NCBI GenBank assembly: GCA_020638675.1
Contig: JACKID010000001.1
Location: 992,001-1,056,000 of the forward strand
Origin: Planctomycetota bacterium
Lineage (GTDB): Bacteria > Planctomycetota > UBA8742 > UBA2392
Direction of reading: 5' to 3'
Length of the DNA: 64,000 nt
The notes below the pieces were generated by a model. It saw only the letters and a list, made by a program, of their open reading frames with translations, did no database searches and was not told the DNA's origin. The translations under genes were made by a program, and so were the position numbers. Below, piece after piece: positions 1 through 8,389 of the stretch. The stretch's first letter is position 1; each line of letters begins with the position of its first letter.

Positions 1-1210
1 AATACAGCGTCGTGGTCTTGCCCGAGCCGGTGGGCCCGGTCAGCACGACTACGCCGTGCGGCGTCTGCAGCACGCGCTTCATTTCCTTCAGCGTCATCGG
101 GTCAAAGCCGAGGCTGTCGATATCCATGGACGTGGCGGACTTGTCCAGGATTCGCATTACGACCTTCTCACCGTGAACAACCGGCAGGGTCGAAACACGC
201 ATGTCGACGACGCGGTCACCGAGTTTCAGCTTGGCGCGACCGTCCTGCGGCAGGCGGCGCTCGGCGATGTCGAGACCGCTGATGATCTTGATACGCGACA
301 CAACCGCGTTCATCAGGCGCTTGGGCGGAGCGGTCACTTCGCGCAGCGCGCCGTCGATGCGGAAACGCACGGCCACTTCGCGCTCGAACGGCTCGAAGTG
401 GATGTCCGACGCGCGTTGCTTCACGGCTTCCATCAACGTGGCGTTGACGTACTTGACCACGGGCGCGTTGGACGCGGCGTCGACGGCGTCGTGGTCCATG
501 CCGAGGTCGTCGTCCATGTCCTCAACAAGTTCGGCGTCGACGCTTTTCAGGTCTTCGCCCATCTGGTCGAGGCTGTACTGCTGCGCGTAATGCTTGTCGA
601 TGGCGTCGGCGATCGCGATCCGCGAGCCGATGTGCACCTTCACGTTCTTGCCGGTAAGCGACTTGATTGTGTCGATGGCGATCACGTCGGCCGGGTTGGC
701 CATCGCGACCATCAACATGTCTTTGTCGTCATCAAGCTGGTAGGCAATCAGGTTGAACCGGCGCGCCTGGCGCTCCTGCACCATCAGCACGGCGTCGGAC
801 TGGATCTGCAGGTTTTCGTCATTCAAGTCGACGTAGTCGACGCCGAGATTGATCGCGAGGTACTTGATCAACTCGCTTTCTTCGACCAGGTTGGTGTCGA
901 CCAGTACGCGCCCCAGCTGCTTGCCGGTCTGGCGGTGGATCTTGAGCGCGTGCTCAAGCTGGTCCTCGTCAATGACGTTGGCCTCGAGCAGCAACTCGCC
1001 GAGACGCTTGCGCTTGCCGCTGGCACCTACACGCGACGGCAAGGGCCGCGCAACCGACGGGGCGCGACGGGAAGGCCCGGTGGCTGCGGGATCACTGGCC
1101 GGCTGCGATGTCTGGCCGGCCACAGCGACGCTGCGTACGTAGCGGACTCCGGTGGTGGGCGGCTTGCGCGACTGGCCCGTGTTGGCCGGATTTTGGGGCG
1201 TACCCGCCAT
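1..1210 (-). CDS. pilB: Type IV pilus / type II secretion assembly ATPase PilB/GspE (3' end cut by the window edge)
   Basis: Hexameric cytoplasmic ATPase that powers pilin or pseudopilin assembly. About 403 residues are visible, from an ATG at 1208-1210 preceded by GAGGAG. A Pro/Ser-rich tail of about 65 residues leads into an MshEN-type N-terminal domain (GELLLEANVIDEDQLEHAL, then Y-x-D-L) and the N2 core with the KQRASDIHFEP motif typical of GspE/PilB. The visible part ends exactly at the Walker A loop (LTGPTGSGKTTTLY). Walker B, the His box and the zinc-binding tetracysteine would lie outside the window. The neighbouring TPR lipoprotein upstream on the same strand fits a pilus or secretion operon. 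PilB and GspE cannot be separated on this fragment; the MshEN domain occurs in both PilB and MshE types. Confidence 0.93.
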   Translation of the reverse strand, partial: MAGTPQNPANTGQSRKPPTTGVRYVRSVAVAGQTSQPASDPAATGPSRRAPSVARPLPSRVGASGKRKRLGELLLEANVIDEDQLEHALKIHRQTGKQLGRVLVDTNLVEESELIKYLAINLGVDYVDLNDENLQIQSDAVLMVQERQARRFNLIAYQLDDDKDMLMVAMANPADVIAIDTIKSLTGKNVKVHIGSRIAIADAIDKHYAQQYSLDQMGEDLKSVDAELVEDMDDDLGMDHDAVDAASNAPVVKYVNATLMEAVKQRASDIHFEPFEREVAVRFRIDGALREVTAPPKRLMNAVVSRIKIISGLDIAERRLPQDGRAKLKLGDRVVDMRVSTLPVVHGEKVVMRILDKSATSMDIDSLGFDPMTLKEMKRVLQTPHGVVVLTGPTGSGKTTTLY

Positions 1211-1275
1211 TCAACTACACTCCTCGCGATGTGTGCCCTCAGGCGCACGGCTGCCCGCCAGAACAGTCTGCTGCG

Positions 1276-2100
1276 CTATCCTTCTGACCCTTCGTCACCG
1301 CCATCCTTCGGCTGTGCGGCTTTCATTCCGGCGTCCAGCTCGGCCTGAGTCTCGGCCGGGATGGTGCCGTGGCACTGGACAGTGATGCGATCAAAGCAGG
1401 CCTTGGCCTTGTCCCACTCAGCGCGCGCGATGTGGCACTTGCCCTGACGCAGCAGGTAGGCCGCAAGGCGGTCTGTGTCGACGTCGGTCGAGAGACCGGA
1501 AGTGGTCTTGCCGTCCGGCTTTGCAATCAGGTCAACGGCTATGTCAGCCTGCTTGAGAGCCATTTCGTAGTTGCCCTTGGCCATGAACGCTGCGGCCAGG
1601 TTGTAGTGAACCATCGGGTTGTACTGGTCGCTCACTTCGGCCTTCTGAAGCGCTGTGATGGCTTCATCAATGAGGCCGCCGCGAAGGTACGCCGCGCCAA
1701 GGTGGGCGTTGTACAGTGCGATCGACGCGGTGGTGTCCGCGGCGCTCTCGCGCGCTTCGTTGCCGTTGCCGATCATGTCCTTGGACTCTTCGGCCGCCTG
1801 GACCGCGAGCTCGTAGTGCTCGATCGCTTCCGGAACCATGTTCAACATGTCGTAGATCAGGCCAATGTTGAAATGGCCCTGCGCGAACCGGGGCTCGTCG
1901 TCCAGAACCTCGCTCCATGCGCGGATGGACTCAAAGTAGTCCCCGTCGTCCTGGAGCTTCAGCGCCTCGTAGTACTTGTCGGCTTTGATGCCGAATTCTT
2001 CGCCGCCCTGCTTGATCGACATGCTGCTTGAGCATGCGGTCATCAGAACGAACACAGTCAGCAGGCTAGCAGCCGTTGCCAGTTTCTTAGTCGCGTTCAC
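1276..2100 (-). CDS. TPR-repeat lipoprotein
   Basis: A 274-residue protein starting with GTG. The N-terminus is a lipoprotein signal peptide: KK, a hydrophobic stretch, then MTAC with the lipidated Cys at residue 23. The mature part is built of tetratricopeptide-like helices (for example GHFNIGLIYDMLNMVPEAIEHYELAV, MVHYNLAAAFMAKGNYEMALKQADIA). It lies 65 bp upstream of the pilB-like gene on the same strand. By analogy with PilF/PilW/Tgl pilotins, which are TPR lipoproteins needed for pilus secretin assembly, a pilotin-type role is plausible. That is inference from position and architecture only. Its C-terminus is acidic and Gly-rich. Confidence 0.8.
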   Translation of the reverse strand: MNATKKLATAASLLTVFVLMTACSSSMSIKQGGEEFGIKADKYYEALKLQDDGDYFESIRAWSEVLDDEPRFAQGHFNIGLIYDMLNMVPEAIEHYELAVQAAEESKDMIGNGNEARESAADTTASIALYNAHLGAAYLRGGLIDEAITALQKAEVSDQYNPMVHYNLAAAFMAKGNYEMALKQADIAVDLIAKPDGKTTSGLSTDVDTDRLAAYLLRQGKCHIARAEWDKAKACFDRITVQCHGTIPAETQAELDAGMKAAQPKDGGDEGSEG

Positions 2101-2138
2101 TTACGCCCCCCGATTTCTTGCTCAGTCTACGTGCTTTG

Positions 2139-2160
2139 CCTGTACGAGGTTAGGTACAGG
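2139..2160. promoter_or_regulatory. Perfect 7-bp inverted repeat upstream of the TPR lipoprotein gene
   Basis: CCTGTAC at 2139-2145 and GTACAGG at 2154-2160, separated by 8 bp, centred about 50 bp upstream of the GTG start at 2100. The 22-bp dyad has the size of a dimeric repressor operator. No matching promoter hexamers could be assigned with confidence. Confidence 0.3.
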
Positions 2161-2240
2161 ATATGCAATCAACAAGATAGTCCGCCGAATTCAACCGGGT
2201 CAACTACACAGCCGGCCCGGTGTGCCTAACAACTTTTCTT

Positions 2241-4532
2241 TCAAACTGTCCGGCGGCGACGCCGAAGTGCCGCAAACGCCACAATCAAGCCGCCGAACAG
2301 CATCGGCCAAGCCGGGCCGCCTTCGGTGGCGAGATTGCATGAATCGTCTTTCTTGTCCTCATCCAGCGGGTCGCCCGGAAGCGCGTCCACCAGCGTGATC
2401 GTGCCGCCTGTGACGGGCGTGCCCGACACCGAGCTTCCGCCATTGACGTCGGCCACCGCAATGTCGGCCACATAGGACGGCTTCGGAGTGGGGACCGACG
2501 TGCCCGCGAAAGTAATCGCGAGCGTGAAGTCCGCTGCCGAACTCGCCGTAATGGCGGAGCTAAGACCGGTGAAGTTCAAGGTGATAACGTTGCCGCCCAC
2601 GGACCAGCTTGCGCTGGTCATCGTGCCGAGCACCGTGCTGCCGCGGCGCAGGGAAATCGACGAGATCGCCGCTACGGCGACGCCACCCGTGTTGTTGATG
2701 GTGGTAACCCGCGCCGTGACGCTGGTGACCGTGAACGTGCTGCCGCCGCCGGTTTCGGCAAGGCGGAAGCCCAGCGCGGTCTTGGTCGTGCCCGGGTTGG
2801 CGTTCTGGCTGCCGGGGTTGCCCGACGCCGACAGCGTGACGGCCGCAGGGCCGGCAATGCTGCCGCTGACGTTGACGTTCTGCGTCGTGGCGCCCGTGCT
2901 GGTGTGGGCGATCACTTGCGAGTGGGGACCTGTGGTGGTCGGGTTGTAGCGGACGAAGATCGTGGTCGTGCCAACCGTGCCGCCCGTCTGCGTCAGCACG
3001 ATCGGCGTGGTGGCGAAGCCGCTGCCGGAGGTCTGCGAGATCTGGAAGTCTGTCGGCGGGGTAATCGTGATGTCGGCCGTGAGGTTCGAGCCCGCCACGG
3101 TGTAGCTTTGCTGGGCGGACGCCACGCCCACGCCGGTGGTAGTGAACGCGGTCAGGCTGGCGGTGACGTTGATCGTTGGCGTTCCTGCCGTAGCAATGGT
3201 GATCGTCAGGGTGTAGCTGTCGTTGCCGCCGTTTCCGTCACTGACAGCGATCGTGAGCTGGATGGTACCTGCCGCGGCTGCCGTGCCGGTAAGCGACACG
3301 CTGTGCGGCGAAGTGGTTCCGGCGGGCGCAAATGGGAAGCTCTCGTTGAAGCCGGCTGCCGCACCGCTGAGGGTGCCGCCGGTGACTGACACCGTAGTCG
3401 TCAGCGTGTCGCCACCGTTTGAGTCTGTGGCCTGGAAGGTGACAGCCAGATTGCCGCCGACCGTTGCAGTGCCTGTAAAGGAAGGGTCTGAGCCGCCCAC
3501 GGTGATGCCGACGGTTCCGGACGGCGCCGCAAGCACAGGGTTGCTGTTGCCCGCCGTGATGTCGAACGTGCTTGAGACGGCGGTGGTCAGAGAGGCGTTG
3601 GTAAATGTGAGTTCGTTGCCTGTGCCAACGGCGTCGATCTGCAGATCACTGAAGGTAGCCACGCCGCTGACGGCCGCGACGGGGGTGGTGCCGGTGAGCG
3701 TTCCGCTGCCGGCCGAGTGCGCGACGGCGACGTTGCCGGTGAACGACGTGTCAGTGTTACCGTTGCCGTCCTGGGCTTCTACCACGACGCCTGTGCCTGA
3801 GTTGATGTTGGTGCTGACGGTCGTGGCTGTCGGCTGCGTCGTGATGATCAGACGATCGGCCGTGATGTTGAAAGTTCCGGACACTGCGGCGGTCAGGGGC
3901 GAACCGGCCTGGTCCGTGAAAGTGAGCTGCTTGGCGCCGATCGTGTCCACGGTGAGGTTTGCGTAGCTCGAGGTGCCGCTGGTCATTGTGACGCCGGTGG
4001 TGGTCCCGCCCAGCGTGCCGGTGCCGCTCGACAGCGTTACGTTGATGGTTGTGTTGTAGCCGGTATCCGTGTTGCCGTTGCCGTCCTGGGCCTCGACCGT
4101 GATCGACGAGATGTTCGCGTTGGCCTGCGTGTCCGTCGGCTGCGCCGTTACGATGAGGCGGTCGGCGGTGATGTTGAAGCCGTTGGAAACGCCGTCAGTA
4201 AGCGCGCCGTCCGTAAAGGTAAGCACTTTGGCGCCGATGGTGTCGATCGTAAGGTTGGCGAAGGATGCGGTACCACTGGTCATGGTAACTCCAGTGGTCG
4301 TCCCACCCAGTGTGCCCGTGCCGGTGGTAATCGAAACCGACAGCGTGGAGTTGTAGGTGGCATCCAGTGTTCCGCCGCCGTCCTGGGCCTCCACGGTGAT
4401 GCTGGCAATCGTGGCATTGGCGCGGGTGTCAACAATTGTGGTGGTCACTACCAACTGCGTGGCTTGCGCTGCCAGTGTGCCGGCGCAGATCGCTGCCAGC
4501 AGGAACAGCGCTGAAATGGAAACAGTCCGCAT
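2241..4532 (-). CDS. Large exported Ig-like repeat protein with C-terminal sorting-like tail
   Basis: A 763-residue protein with ATG preceded by a strong GGAGGAA Shine-Dalgarno and a classical signal peptide (residues 1 to about 24, ending AAQA). Residues 25-124, 125-226 and 227-327 are three near-identical domains of about 100 residues, sharing the VEAQDGNGNTDT and FNITADRL signatures; this is the invasin/Big-type beta-sandwich style. Further Ig-like domains follow, including one starting near residue 450 (TPTINVTASLTAF). The protein ends with an acidic spacer, Cys732, a Gly/Pro turn, a hydrophobic segment (WPMLFGGLIVAFAAL) and an Arg cluster (RRRRR). That tripartite tail resembles MYXO-CTERM/Synergist-CTERM/PEP-CTERM sorting signals, so cell-surface anchoring is likely. 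Codon use is Thr/Val/Gly-rich like other secreted adhesin-like proteins. The ligand is unknown. Confidence 0.8.
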   Translation of the reverse strand: MRTVSISALFLLAAICAGTLAAQATQLVVTTTIVDTRANATIASITVEAQDGGGTLDATYNSTLSVSITTGTGTLGGTTTGVTMTSGTASFANLTIDTIGAKVLTFTDGALTDGVSNGFNITADRLIVTAQPTDTQANANISSITVEAQDGNGNTDTGYNTTINVTLSSGTGTLGGTTTGVTMTSGTSSYANLTVDTIGAKQLTFTDQAGSPLTAAVSGTFNITADRLIITTQPTATTVSTNINSGTGVVVEAQDGNGNTDTSFTGNVAVAHSAGSGTLTGTTPVAAVSGVATFSDLQIDAVGTGNELTFTNASLTTAVSSTFDITAGNSNPVLAAPSGTVGITVGGSDPSFTGTATVGGNLAVTFQATDSNGGDTLTTTVSVTGGTLSGAAAGFNESFPFAPAGTTSPHSVSLTGTAAAAGTIQLTIAVSDGNGGNDSYTLTITIATAGTPTINVTASLTAFTTTGVGVASAQQSYTVAGSNLTADITITPPTDFQISQTSGSGFATTPIVLTQTGGTVGTTTIFVRYNPTTTGPHSQVIAHTSTGATTQNVNVSGSIAGPAAVTLSASGNPGSQNANPGTTKTALGFRLAETGGGSTFTVTSVTARVTTINNTGGVAVAAISSISLRRGSTVLGTMTSASWSVGGNVITLNFTGLSSAITASSAADFTLAITFAGTSVPTPKPSYVADIAVADVNGGSSVSGTPVTGGTITLVDALPGDPLDEDKKDDSCNLATEGGPAWPMLFGGLIVAFAALRRRRRTV

Positions 4533-4769
4533 GATCTTCCTCCGCCCGCGTCAGGTCGTCATGGCGATCCATCCCGCGGCCGTTCCGCGGGTTGACATCA
4601 GCACCCGAATTCGTTTCTGCTAGTTTTGAACGCGAAAAGCCTACCGAAGCAGCCGTTTGCGCGCAAGCCCTTCATTTTCAGCAGGTTCGAACCAGCAGCC
4701 CGGGCTTGAACGGGCATTGCAAGGCCGGAATGATGGCTCGAAAACCGCTGTTTCGATCCGGGGTTTGCA

Positions 4770-5516
4770 ATGAAACGACTCGCACTGTTGCTGGTTGTGC
4801 CTTTGCTCGCTGGATGTGTGGCAAAACGCCCTGTTGAGCCTCTCAACGGGCGAAATGAGGTGGTGGTGATGGGCATGATCCACTCCGGCCACCTTCGCAG
4901 CGAAGAATACAGTCTGGCCGTCGTCGAGCAGTGGGTGCGGGCAATCCAGCCCGACTACGTGATGGTCGAGATCCCGCCCGATCGTCTGCCAATCGCCATC
5001 CGTCAGTACGAACAGACCGGCGAAGTGACCGAAACACGTAGCCTGGTCTACCCGGAGTTCGTCCAGGTGGCTTTGCCGTTGCGCGACCAGCTACACTACG
5101 AGCTCATCCCCGTCTCGGCCTGGACCGCCGAGATGTCGCGCGACCGGTCCACCAAGCTCGAGATCTGGAAGCACACTCGACCGGACGACACGGCCGAGGT
5201 CAACGCCGGCTACTCCTGGCTCGCGGACCATACCAGCGACGACCCATTCGAAATTCATACGGACCGTTACGACGAGGCCGTCCGACGCGGGCTGGAGCCC
5301 TACAGCCGGCTATTCAACGACGACCTTGGCGCCGGCGGCTGGGAGAACATCACGGGTGCGCACTACGCGCTGATCACGTCCGAGCTGGATGAACACAAGG
5401 GCGAGGAGAAGCGCTTCCTCATCATGTTCGGCGCCTGGCACAAGTACTGGTTTCTCGATCACCTGCGCCAGCGCAAGGATATCGTGCTGCGCAATCCGAC
5501 CGAATTCGTGAAGTAG
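4770..5516 (+). CDS. TraB/TIKI-superfamily-like lipoprotein
   Basis: A 248-residue protein with a lipoprotein signal peptide (MKRLALLLVVPLLAGC, lipobox LAGC, Cys16). The mature part carries features of the TraB/PrgY/TIKI/ChaN fold: an N-terminal GMIHSGH (GxxH), a following acidic strand VMVEIPPDR (conserved Glu with Arg), and a C-terminal GAWHKYW (second GxxH). TIKI relatives are metalloproteases and ChaN binds haem, but most bacterial members have no known substrate. The gene is monocistronic, lies divergent from the Ig-like protein, and is followed by a hairpin that terminates the opposite strand. The family call rests on three short motifs. Confidence 0.55.
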   Translation: MKRLALLLVVPLLAGCVAKRPVEPLNGRNEVVVMGMIHSGHLRSEEYSLAVVEQWVRAIQPDYVMVEIPPDRLPIAIRQYEQTGEVTETRSLVYPEFVQVALPLRDQLHYELIPVSAWTAEMSRDRSTKLEIWKHTRPDDTAEVNAGYSWLADHTSDDPFEIHTDRYDEAVRRGLEPYSRLFNDDLGAGGWENITGAHYALITSELDEHKGEEKRFLIMFGAWHKYWFLDHLRQRKDIVLRNPTEFVK

Positions 5517-5528
5517 TGCGGACAAATG

Positions 5529-5552
5529 GAAAACGCCCGCGAGTCGCGGGCG
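5529..5552 (-). terminator. Rho-independent terminator of the receiver-like gene
   Basis: A perfect 7-bp GC stem (CGCCCGC 5534-5540 / GCGGGCG 5546-5552) with a 5-nt loop. Read on the minus strand it is followed by TTTT (5533-5530). It begins 19 bp beyond the stop codon at 5572. There is no T-run in the plus direction, so it serves mainly the minus-strand gene. Confidence 0.75.
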
Positions 5553-5571
5553 CTTGCTCAATTCAGCATGG

Positions 5572-5994
5572 CTAGACGCCGACCACGGGCAGACGGTCAC
5601 TGCTGCCGATGCGGTGGCCGCGCTTGAGTGCCAGCTTCACGCGATCGCACAGTTCGCTGATCTTGAAGCTGCCCTCGAACACGTGGAACACGCCGAGTTT
5701 CTTGAACTGATCCTGCTCCCATTCGCTCACGTCGCGAACGATCAGGATGACCGGCGCATCGGCCTCAGCCATCAAATCGGCCAGACCGTAGATGCCCGCC
5801 GCGCCAAAGCGCTCAAAATCTGCGATTACAACCTGTGGACGCTTCTTGCGAACGAAGTCCATCGCGTCATGCGCGGTTTCAAAGCGCTCAAGCCGGACCT
5901 GGTGCTGTTCAGCGAGGGGTTGGGCTACCAGCTTTGCCTGCCTCTCGCTTGAGAGAAGCAGCCCGAGTCGAAGATGAACGTATGAACCCTTCAC
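5572..5994 (-). CDS. Degenerate response-regulator receiver-like protein
   Basis: A 140-residue stand-alone CheY-like protein. It starts with GTG, with GAGG about 8 bp upstream. The alternating beta/alpha pattern and the phospho-acceptor-like Asp59 (QVVIADFE) fit a receiver domain. The acidic pair normally found at the end of beta-1 is replaced by SSER, and the conserved Lys-Pro after beta-5 is replaced by GSF, so phosphorylation chemistry is doubtful. It may be a pseudo-receiver used as a protein-interaction module. There is no output domain. It has its own promoter-like region and terminator. Confidence 0.6.
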   Translation of the reverse strand: MKGSYVHLRLGLLLSSERQAKLVAQPLAEQHQVRLERFETAHDAMDFVRKKRPQVVIADFERFGAAGIYGLADLMAEADAPVILIVRDVSEWEQDQFKKLGVFHVFEGSFKISELCDRVKLALKRGHRIGSSDRLPVVGV

Positions 5995-6030
5995 TACTTC
6001 GTACCTCGTATGTCGATCGCGAAGGGAAAG

Positions 6031-6070
6031 ACCCTATGAAGACGGGCCCAATGTGACAATAAAAATCACA
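6031..6070 (-). promoter_or_regulatory. Candidate promoter with overlapping dyad for the receiver-like gene
   Basis: On the minus strand, TTGTCA (6059-6054), a 17-bp spacer, then TAGGGT (6036-6031), 36 bp before the GTG start. The -35 region overlaps the dyad TGTGA (6052-6056) / TCACA (6066-6070) within an A/T-rich island that stands out from the GC-rich surroundings. The -10 match is weak (3 of 6). Confidence 0.3.
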
Positions 6071-6120
6071 ATCCTAATTTGCGGCAATTTGAGTGCCATG
6101 AAACGCCGGAATGAGGGCTT

Positions 6121-7377
6121 TCAGGCGCAATGGTTGCCCTCGATGGCCGTTGGGTCGACACCCGGCGGTATGTGCAGGCGCGCCAGCCCGCCTTCGCTGG
6201 TTTCACGATAGCGCTCCTGCAGGTCTTCGCCGGTGGCTTTCATGGTCTTTACCACCGTGTCGAACGGAATCTCGTGCTCGCCATCCGACAGCAGTGCGTA
6301 GTCCGCGCAATCGACCGCCCGCATCGCACCCACCGCATTGCGCTCAATGCACGGGATCTGGACCAGCCCGGCCACCGGGTCGCACGTGAGCCCGAGGTGA
6401 TGCTCAATGCCCATCTCGGCCGCGTACTCGATCTGGCGCTGGTCGCCGCCCATCAACTGGGCTGCCGCTGCCGCCGCCATCGCGCAGGCTGTGCCTACCT
6501 CGCCCTGGCAACCCACAGCCGCTCCGCTGATGCTCGCGTTGGTCTTTACGAGGTTTCCGACGATGCCGGCCGTCGCCATAGCCCGCAGGATCTTGCGGTC
6601 ATCGGCATTCAGCACTTCCTTCAGGTAGCGAAGCACGGCGGGCAGCACGCCGCAGGCGCCGCATGTCGGTGCCGTCACGACGGTTCCGGCGCTGGCGTTT
6701 TCCTCGCTGACAGCCAGGGCGTAGGCCGTGAGGAGTCCTGTTCGTTGCAGCGGTCCCGGTCTGCCCTTGGCCTGCTCGTAGTGGCGGTGGGCCTTGCGGC
6801 GTAGCTTCAGGCTGCCCGGCAACACGCCGTGCGCTTCGAGCCCGCGGTCGATGGCCTCCTGCATGGTTCGCCAGCATTCAGCGAAGTAGTCCCAGATGTC
6901 TTTGCCTTCGCGTTCCTCTACGAACTTCCAGAGGGGCTGATTGGACTCGCGGGCGTAAGCCAGAATCTCCTTCATGCTCCGGCGGATGTAGACATCCGGT
7001 GGGGGCGGGCTGTTCTCTTCTCGCAGGGCGCCGCCGCCAACGCTGTAGACTTCCCAGCTGTCGACGACGTGTCCGTCGGCGTCCAGCGCCTCCCAGCGCA
7101 TGCCGTTGGGGTGCAGCGGCAGACGGTCTTTGGCTTTCCACTCAATGCTGAACGCGCGGGCGTCAAACACCTGCTGCATTGCGACGTCCGTCAGGTGCCC
7201 CCGGCCTGTGGCGGCGAGGCTGGCGAACAGGGTGACACGCCAACTGGCGGCGTCCGGTGTGCGCTGCAGGAAAAGCTCGGCGGCGCGCTTCGGGCCCATG
7301 GTGTGGCTTGCCGAGGGGCCGGCGCCGATGCGGTAGAGTTCGCGGAGGGATTCCATAAGCAACTCCGGGCGGATCAT
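6121..7377 (-). CDS. sdaA: L-serine dehydratase (L-serine ammonia-lyase, iron-sulfur type)
   Basis: Deaminates L-serine to pyruvate and ammonia with a [4Fe-4S] cluster. It is a single-chain enzyme with beta domain then alpha domain. The N-terminal GAGPSASHTMGP motif is diagnostic. Cluster-ligand cysteines are present in TAPTCGACG (about 239), GCQGEVG (about 291) and LTCDPVAG (about 331). The length matches the family. The ATG at 7377 is the longest start, but the ATG at 7354-7356 (MESLRELY) has GGAG six bases upstream and is the better ribosome-binding context. The gene is 40 bp downstream of the DUF4150 gene on the same strand, so it may be co-transcribed with the T6SS operon without any obvious functional link. 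Confidence 0.93.
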   Translation of the reverse strand: MIRPELLMESLRELYRIGAGPSASHTMGPKRAAELFLQRTPDAASWRVTLFASLAATGRGHLTDVAMQQVFDARAFSIEWKAKDRLPLHPNGMRWEALDADGHVVDSWEVYSVGGGALREENSPPPPDVYIRRSMKEILAYARESNQPLWKFVEEREGKDIWDYFAECWRTMQEAIDRGLEAHGVLPGSLKLRRKAHRHYEQAKGRPGPLQRTGLLTAYALAVSEENASAGTVVTAPTCGACGVLPAVLRYLKEVLNADDRKILRAMATAGIVGNLVKTNASISGAAVGCQGEVGTACAMAAAAAAQLMGGDQRQIEYAAEMGIEHHLGLTCDPVAGLVQIPCIERNAVGAMRAVDCADYALLSDGEHEIPFDTVVKTMKATGEDLQERYRETSEGGLARLHIPPGVDPTAIEGNHCA

Positions 7378-7417
7378 CCGCCCGGGTTGAGAACAGTACG
7401 TATGCGGACTGTGGCGT

Positions 7418-7828
7418 CTATGGGGCGACCATCACCATCACCTGGCTGGGCGCGATCTGCTGCCCCGCCGGTACGTTCGGGTTCGAGCCGTTCTGGCCAA
7501 CCAGCGACGTCACGTAGCAGATCGGCTTGCCTTCCGCCGTGACCTTGGAACTGCCCTTCTTGTAGGTCGCGGGGCCCATGAAGACACCCGAGATCACGCC
7601 GCCGAGCGTGCCCGCCTCGTCGCCGTTGGACATGGTGATCTGGCTGTTCACCACGATGATCGGGAAATTCTCGATCTTGGCCGTCATGGTGCAGGTGCCG
7701 GGGTTGGCCATCATGCACTGGGCGATGTTCGGGTAGGGGATGGGCACCGGCGACGGCGCGGCCGGCGTCTTGCAGACGTCCGGGTTGCCCATGCACATGC
7801 CGTTCATCTTTGTCGAAGCTGGAAACAT
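7418..7828 (-). CDS. PAAR-like DUF4150 protein, T6SS spike tip
   Basis: A 136-residue protein with GGAGG seven bases before the ATG. It has the DUF4150 hallmarks: CKTPAAPSPVPIPYPNIAQ near the N-terminus, and a GGVISG/GPATYKKGS segment. DUF4150 is a PAAR-like family that caps the VgrG trimer and sharpens the spike. It is a bare tip domain with no C-terminal toxin, so it is structural rather than an evolved effector. It is the last T6SS gene of the operon, after DUF3540, which is the usual partnership. Confidence 0.88.
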   Translation of the reverse strand: MFPASTKMNGMCMGNPDVCKTPAAPSPVPIPYPNIAQCMMANPGTCTMTAKIENFPIIVVNSQITMSNGDEAGTLGGVISGVFMGPATYKKGSSKVTAEGKPICYVTSLVGQNGSNPNVPAGQQIAPSQVMVMVAP

Positions 7829-7870
7829 GACTCAACCTCCGTCTCGGTTCGTGTGAGCGAACGAGAAATC

Positions 7871-8389
7871 CTACCCAAGGTGTATACGCTCGCCGTTTAC
7901 GCGTACATCCTTCTTGGCCTTGATCACGCGCCGCTCGCAGCGCTCATAGCTTGCGCCTGCCACGAGATTGCGCGAGCGCCCGGACTTCACCTGCACCAGG
8001 TCGGTCACCCAGCGGAAGGCGTTGCCGAACTTCTCGGTCATGGTCCTGGCCAGCAGTGTGATCTTGCCGCCGGTCACCTTGACCTCGCCCGCGTGCATGT
8101 CGATTTCCTGCCCGCTGTGCAGGTTGATCGAGCCCTTGGGCGCGCGCAGGTTCACGTTGGCGGGGAACGTCATCGTGAAGTCGCCGCGAGTCTGCAGCAC
8201 GCCGATGATGTAGTGCGCGTCTTCCTGCGCGATCAGCAGCACGACGTCGCCGACGGCCGGAGTCCAAGGAAACGCAATGGCGTTGATCGCCGAAACGGAC
8301 AGTCCCTCGAACTGGACGACAGCACGGCCTTCCTCTACGGAAGTGACGGTGCCGGGGCCAAGCCTGGTGGCTGCGTCTGTCTGGATCAT
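7871..8389 (-). CDS. DUF3540 protein, T6SS spike-associated
   Basis: A 172-residue protein recognised as DUF3540 by overall pattern: a small beta-barrel-like N-terminus (GTVTSVEEGRAVVQFEG, FPWTPAVGDVVLL) resembling an OB fold, then a repetitive beta region (INLHSGQEIDMHAGEVKVTGG) and a helical basic C-terminus. DUF3540 genes commonly sit with DUF2169 and DUF4150 genes in T6SS loci and are thought to help spike assembly or effector loading; the biochemical role is not established. Its ATG overlaps the stop of the pentapeptide gene by 4 bp, implying coupled translation. Confidence 0.8.
   Translation of the reverse strand: MIQTDAATRLGPGTVTSVEEGRAVVQFEGLSVSAINAIAFPWTPAVGDVVLLIAQEDAHYIIGVLQTRGDFTMTFPANVNLRAPKGSINLHSGQEIDMHAGEVKVTGGKITLLARTMTEKFGNAFRWVTDLVQVKSGRSRNLVAGASYERCERRVIKAKKDVRVNGERIHLG

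Noticed and set aside
56..1348. 430-codon plus-strand frame at the window start
   Set aside because: It lies opposite the PilB/GspE gene, whose MshEN domain and Walker A are clear on minus.
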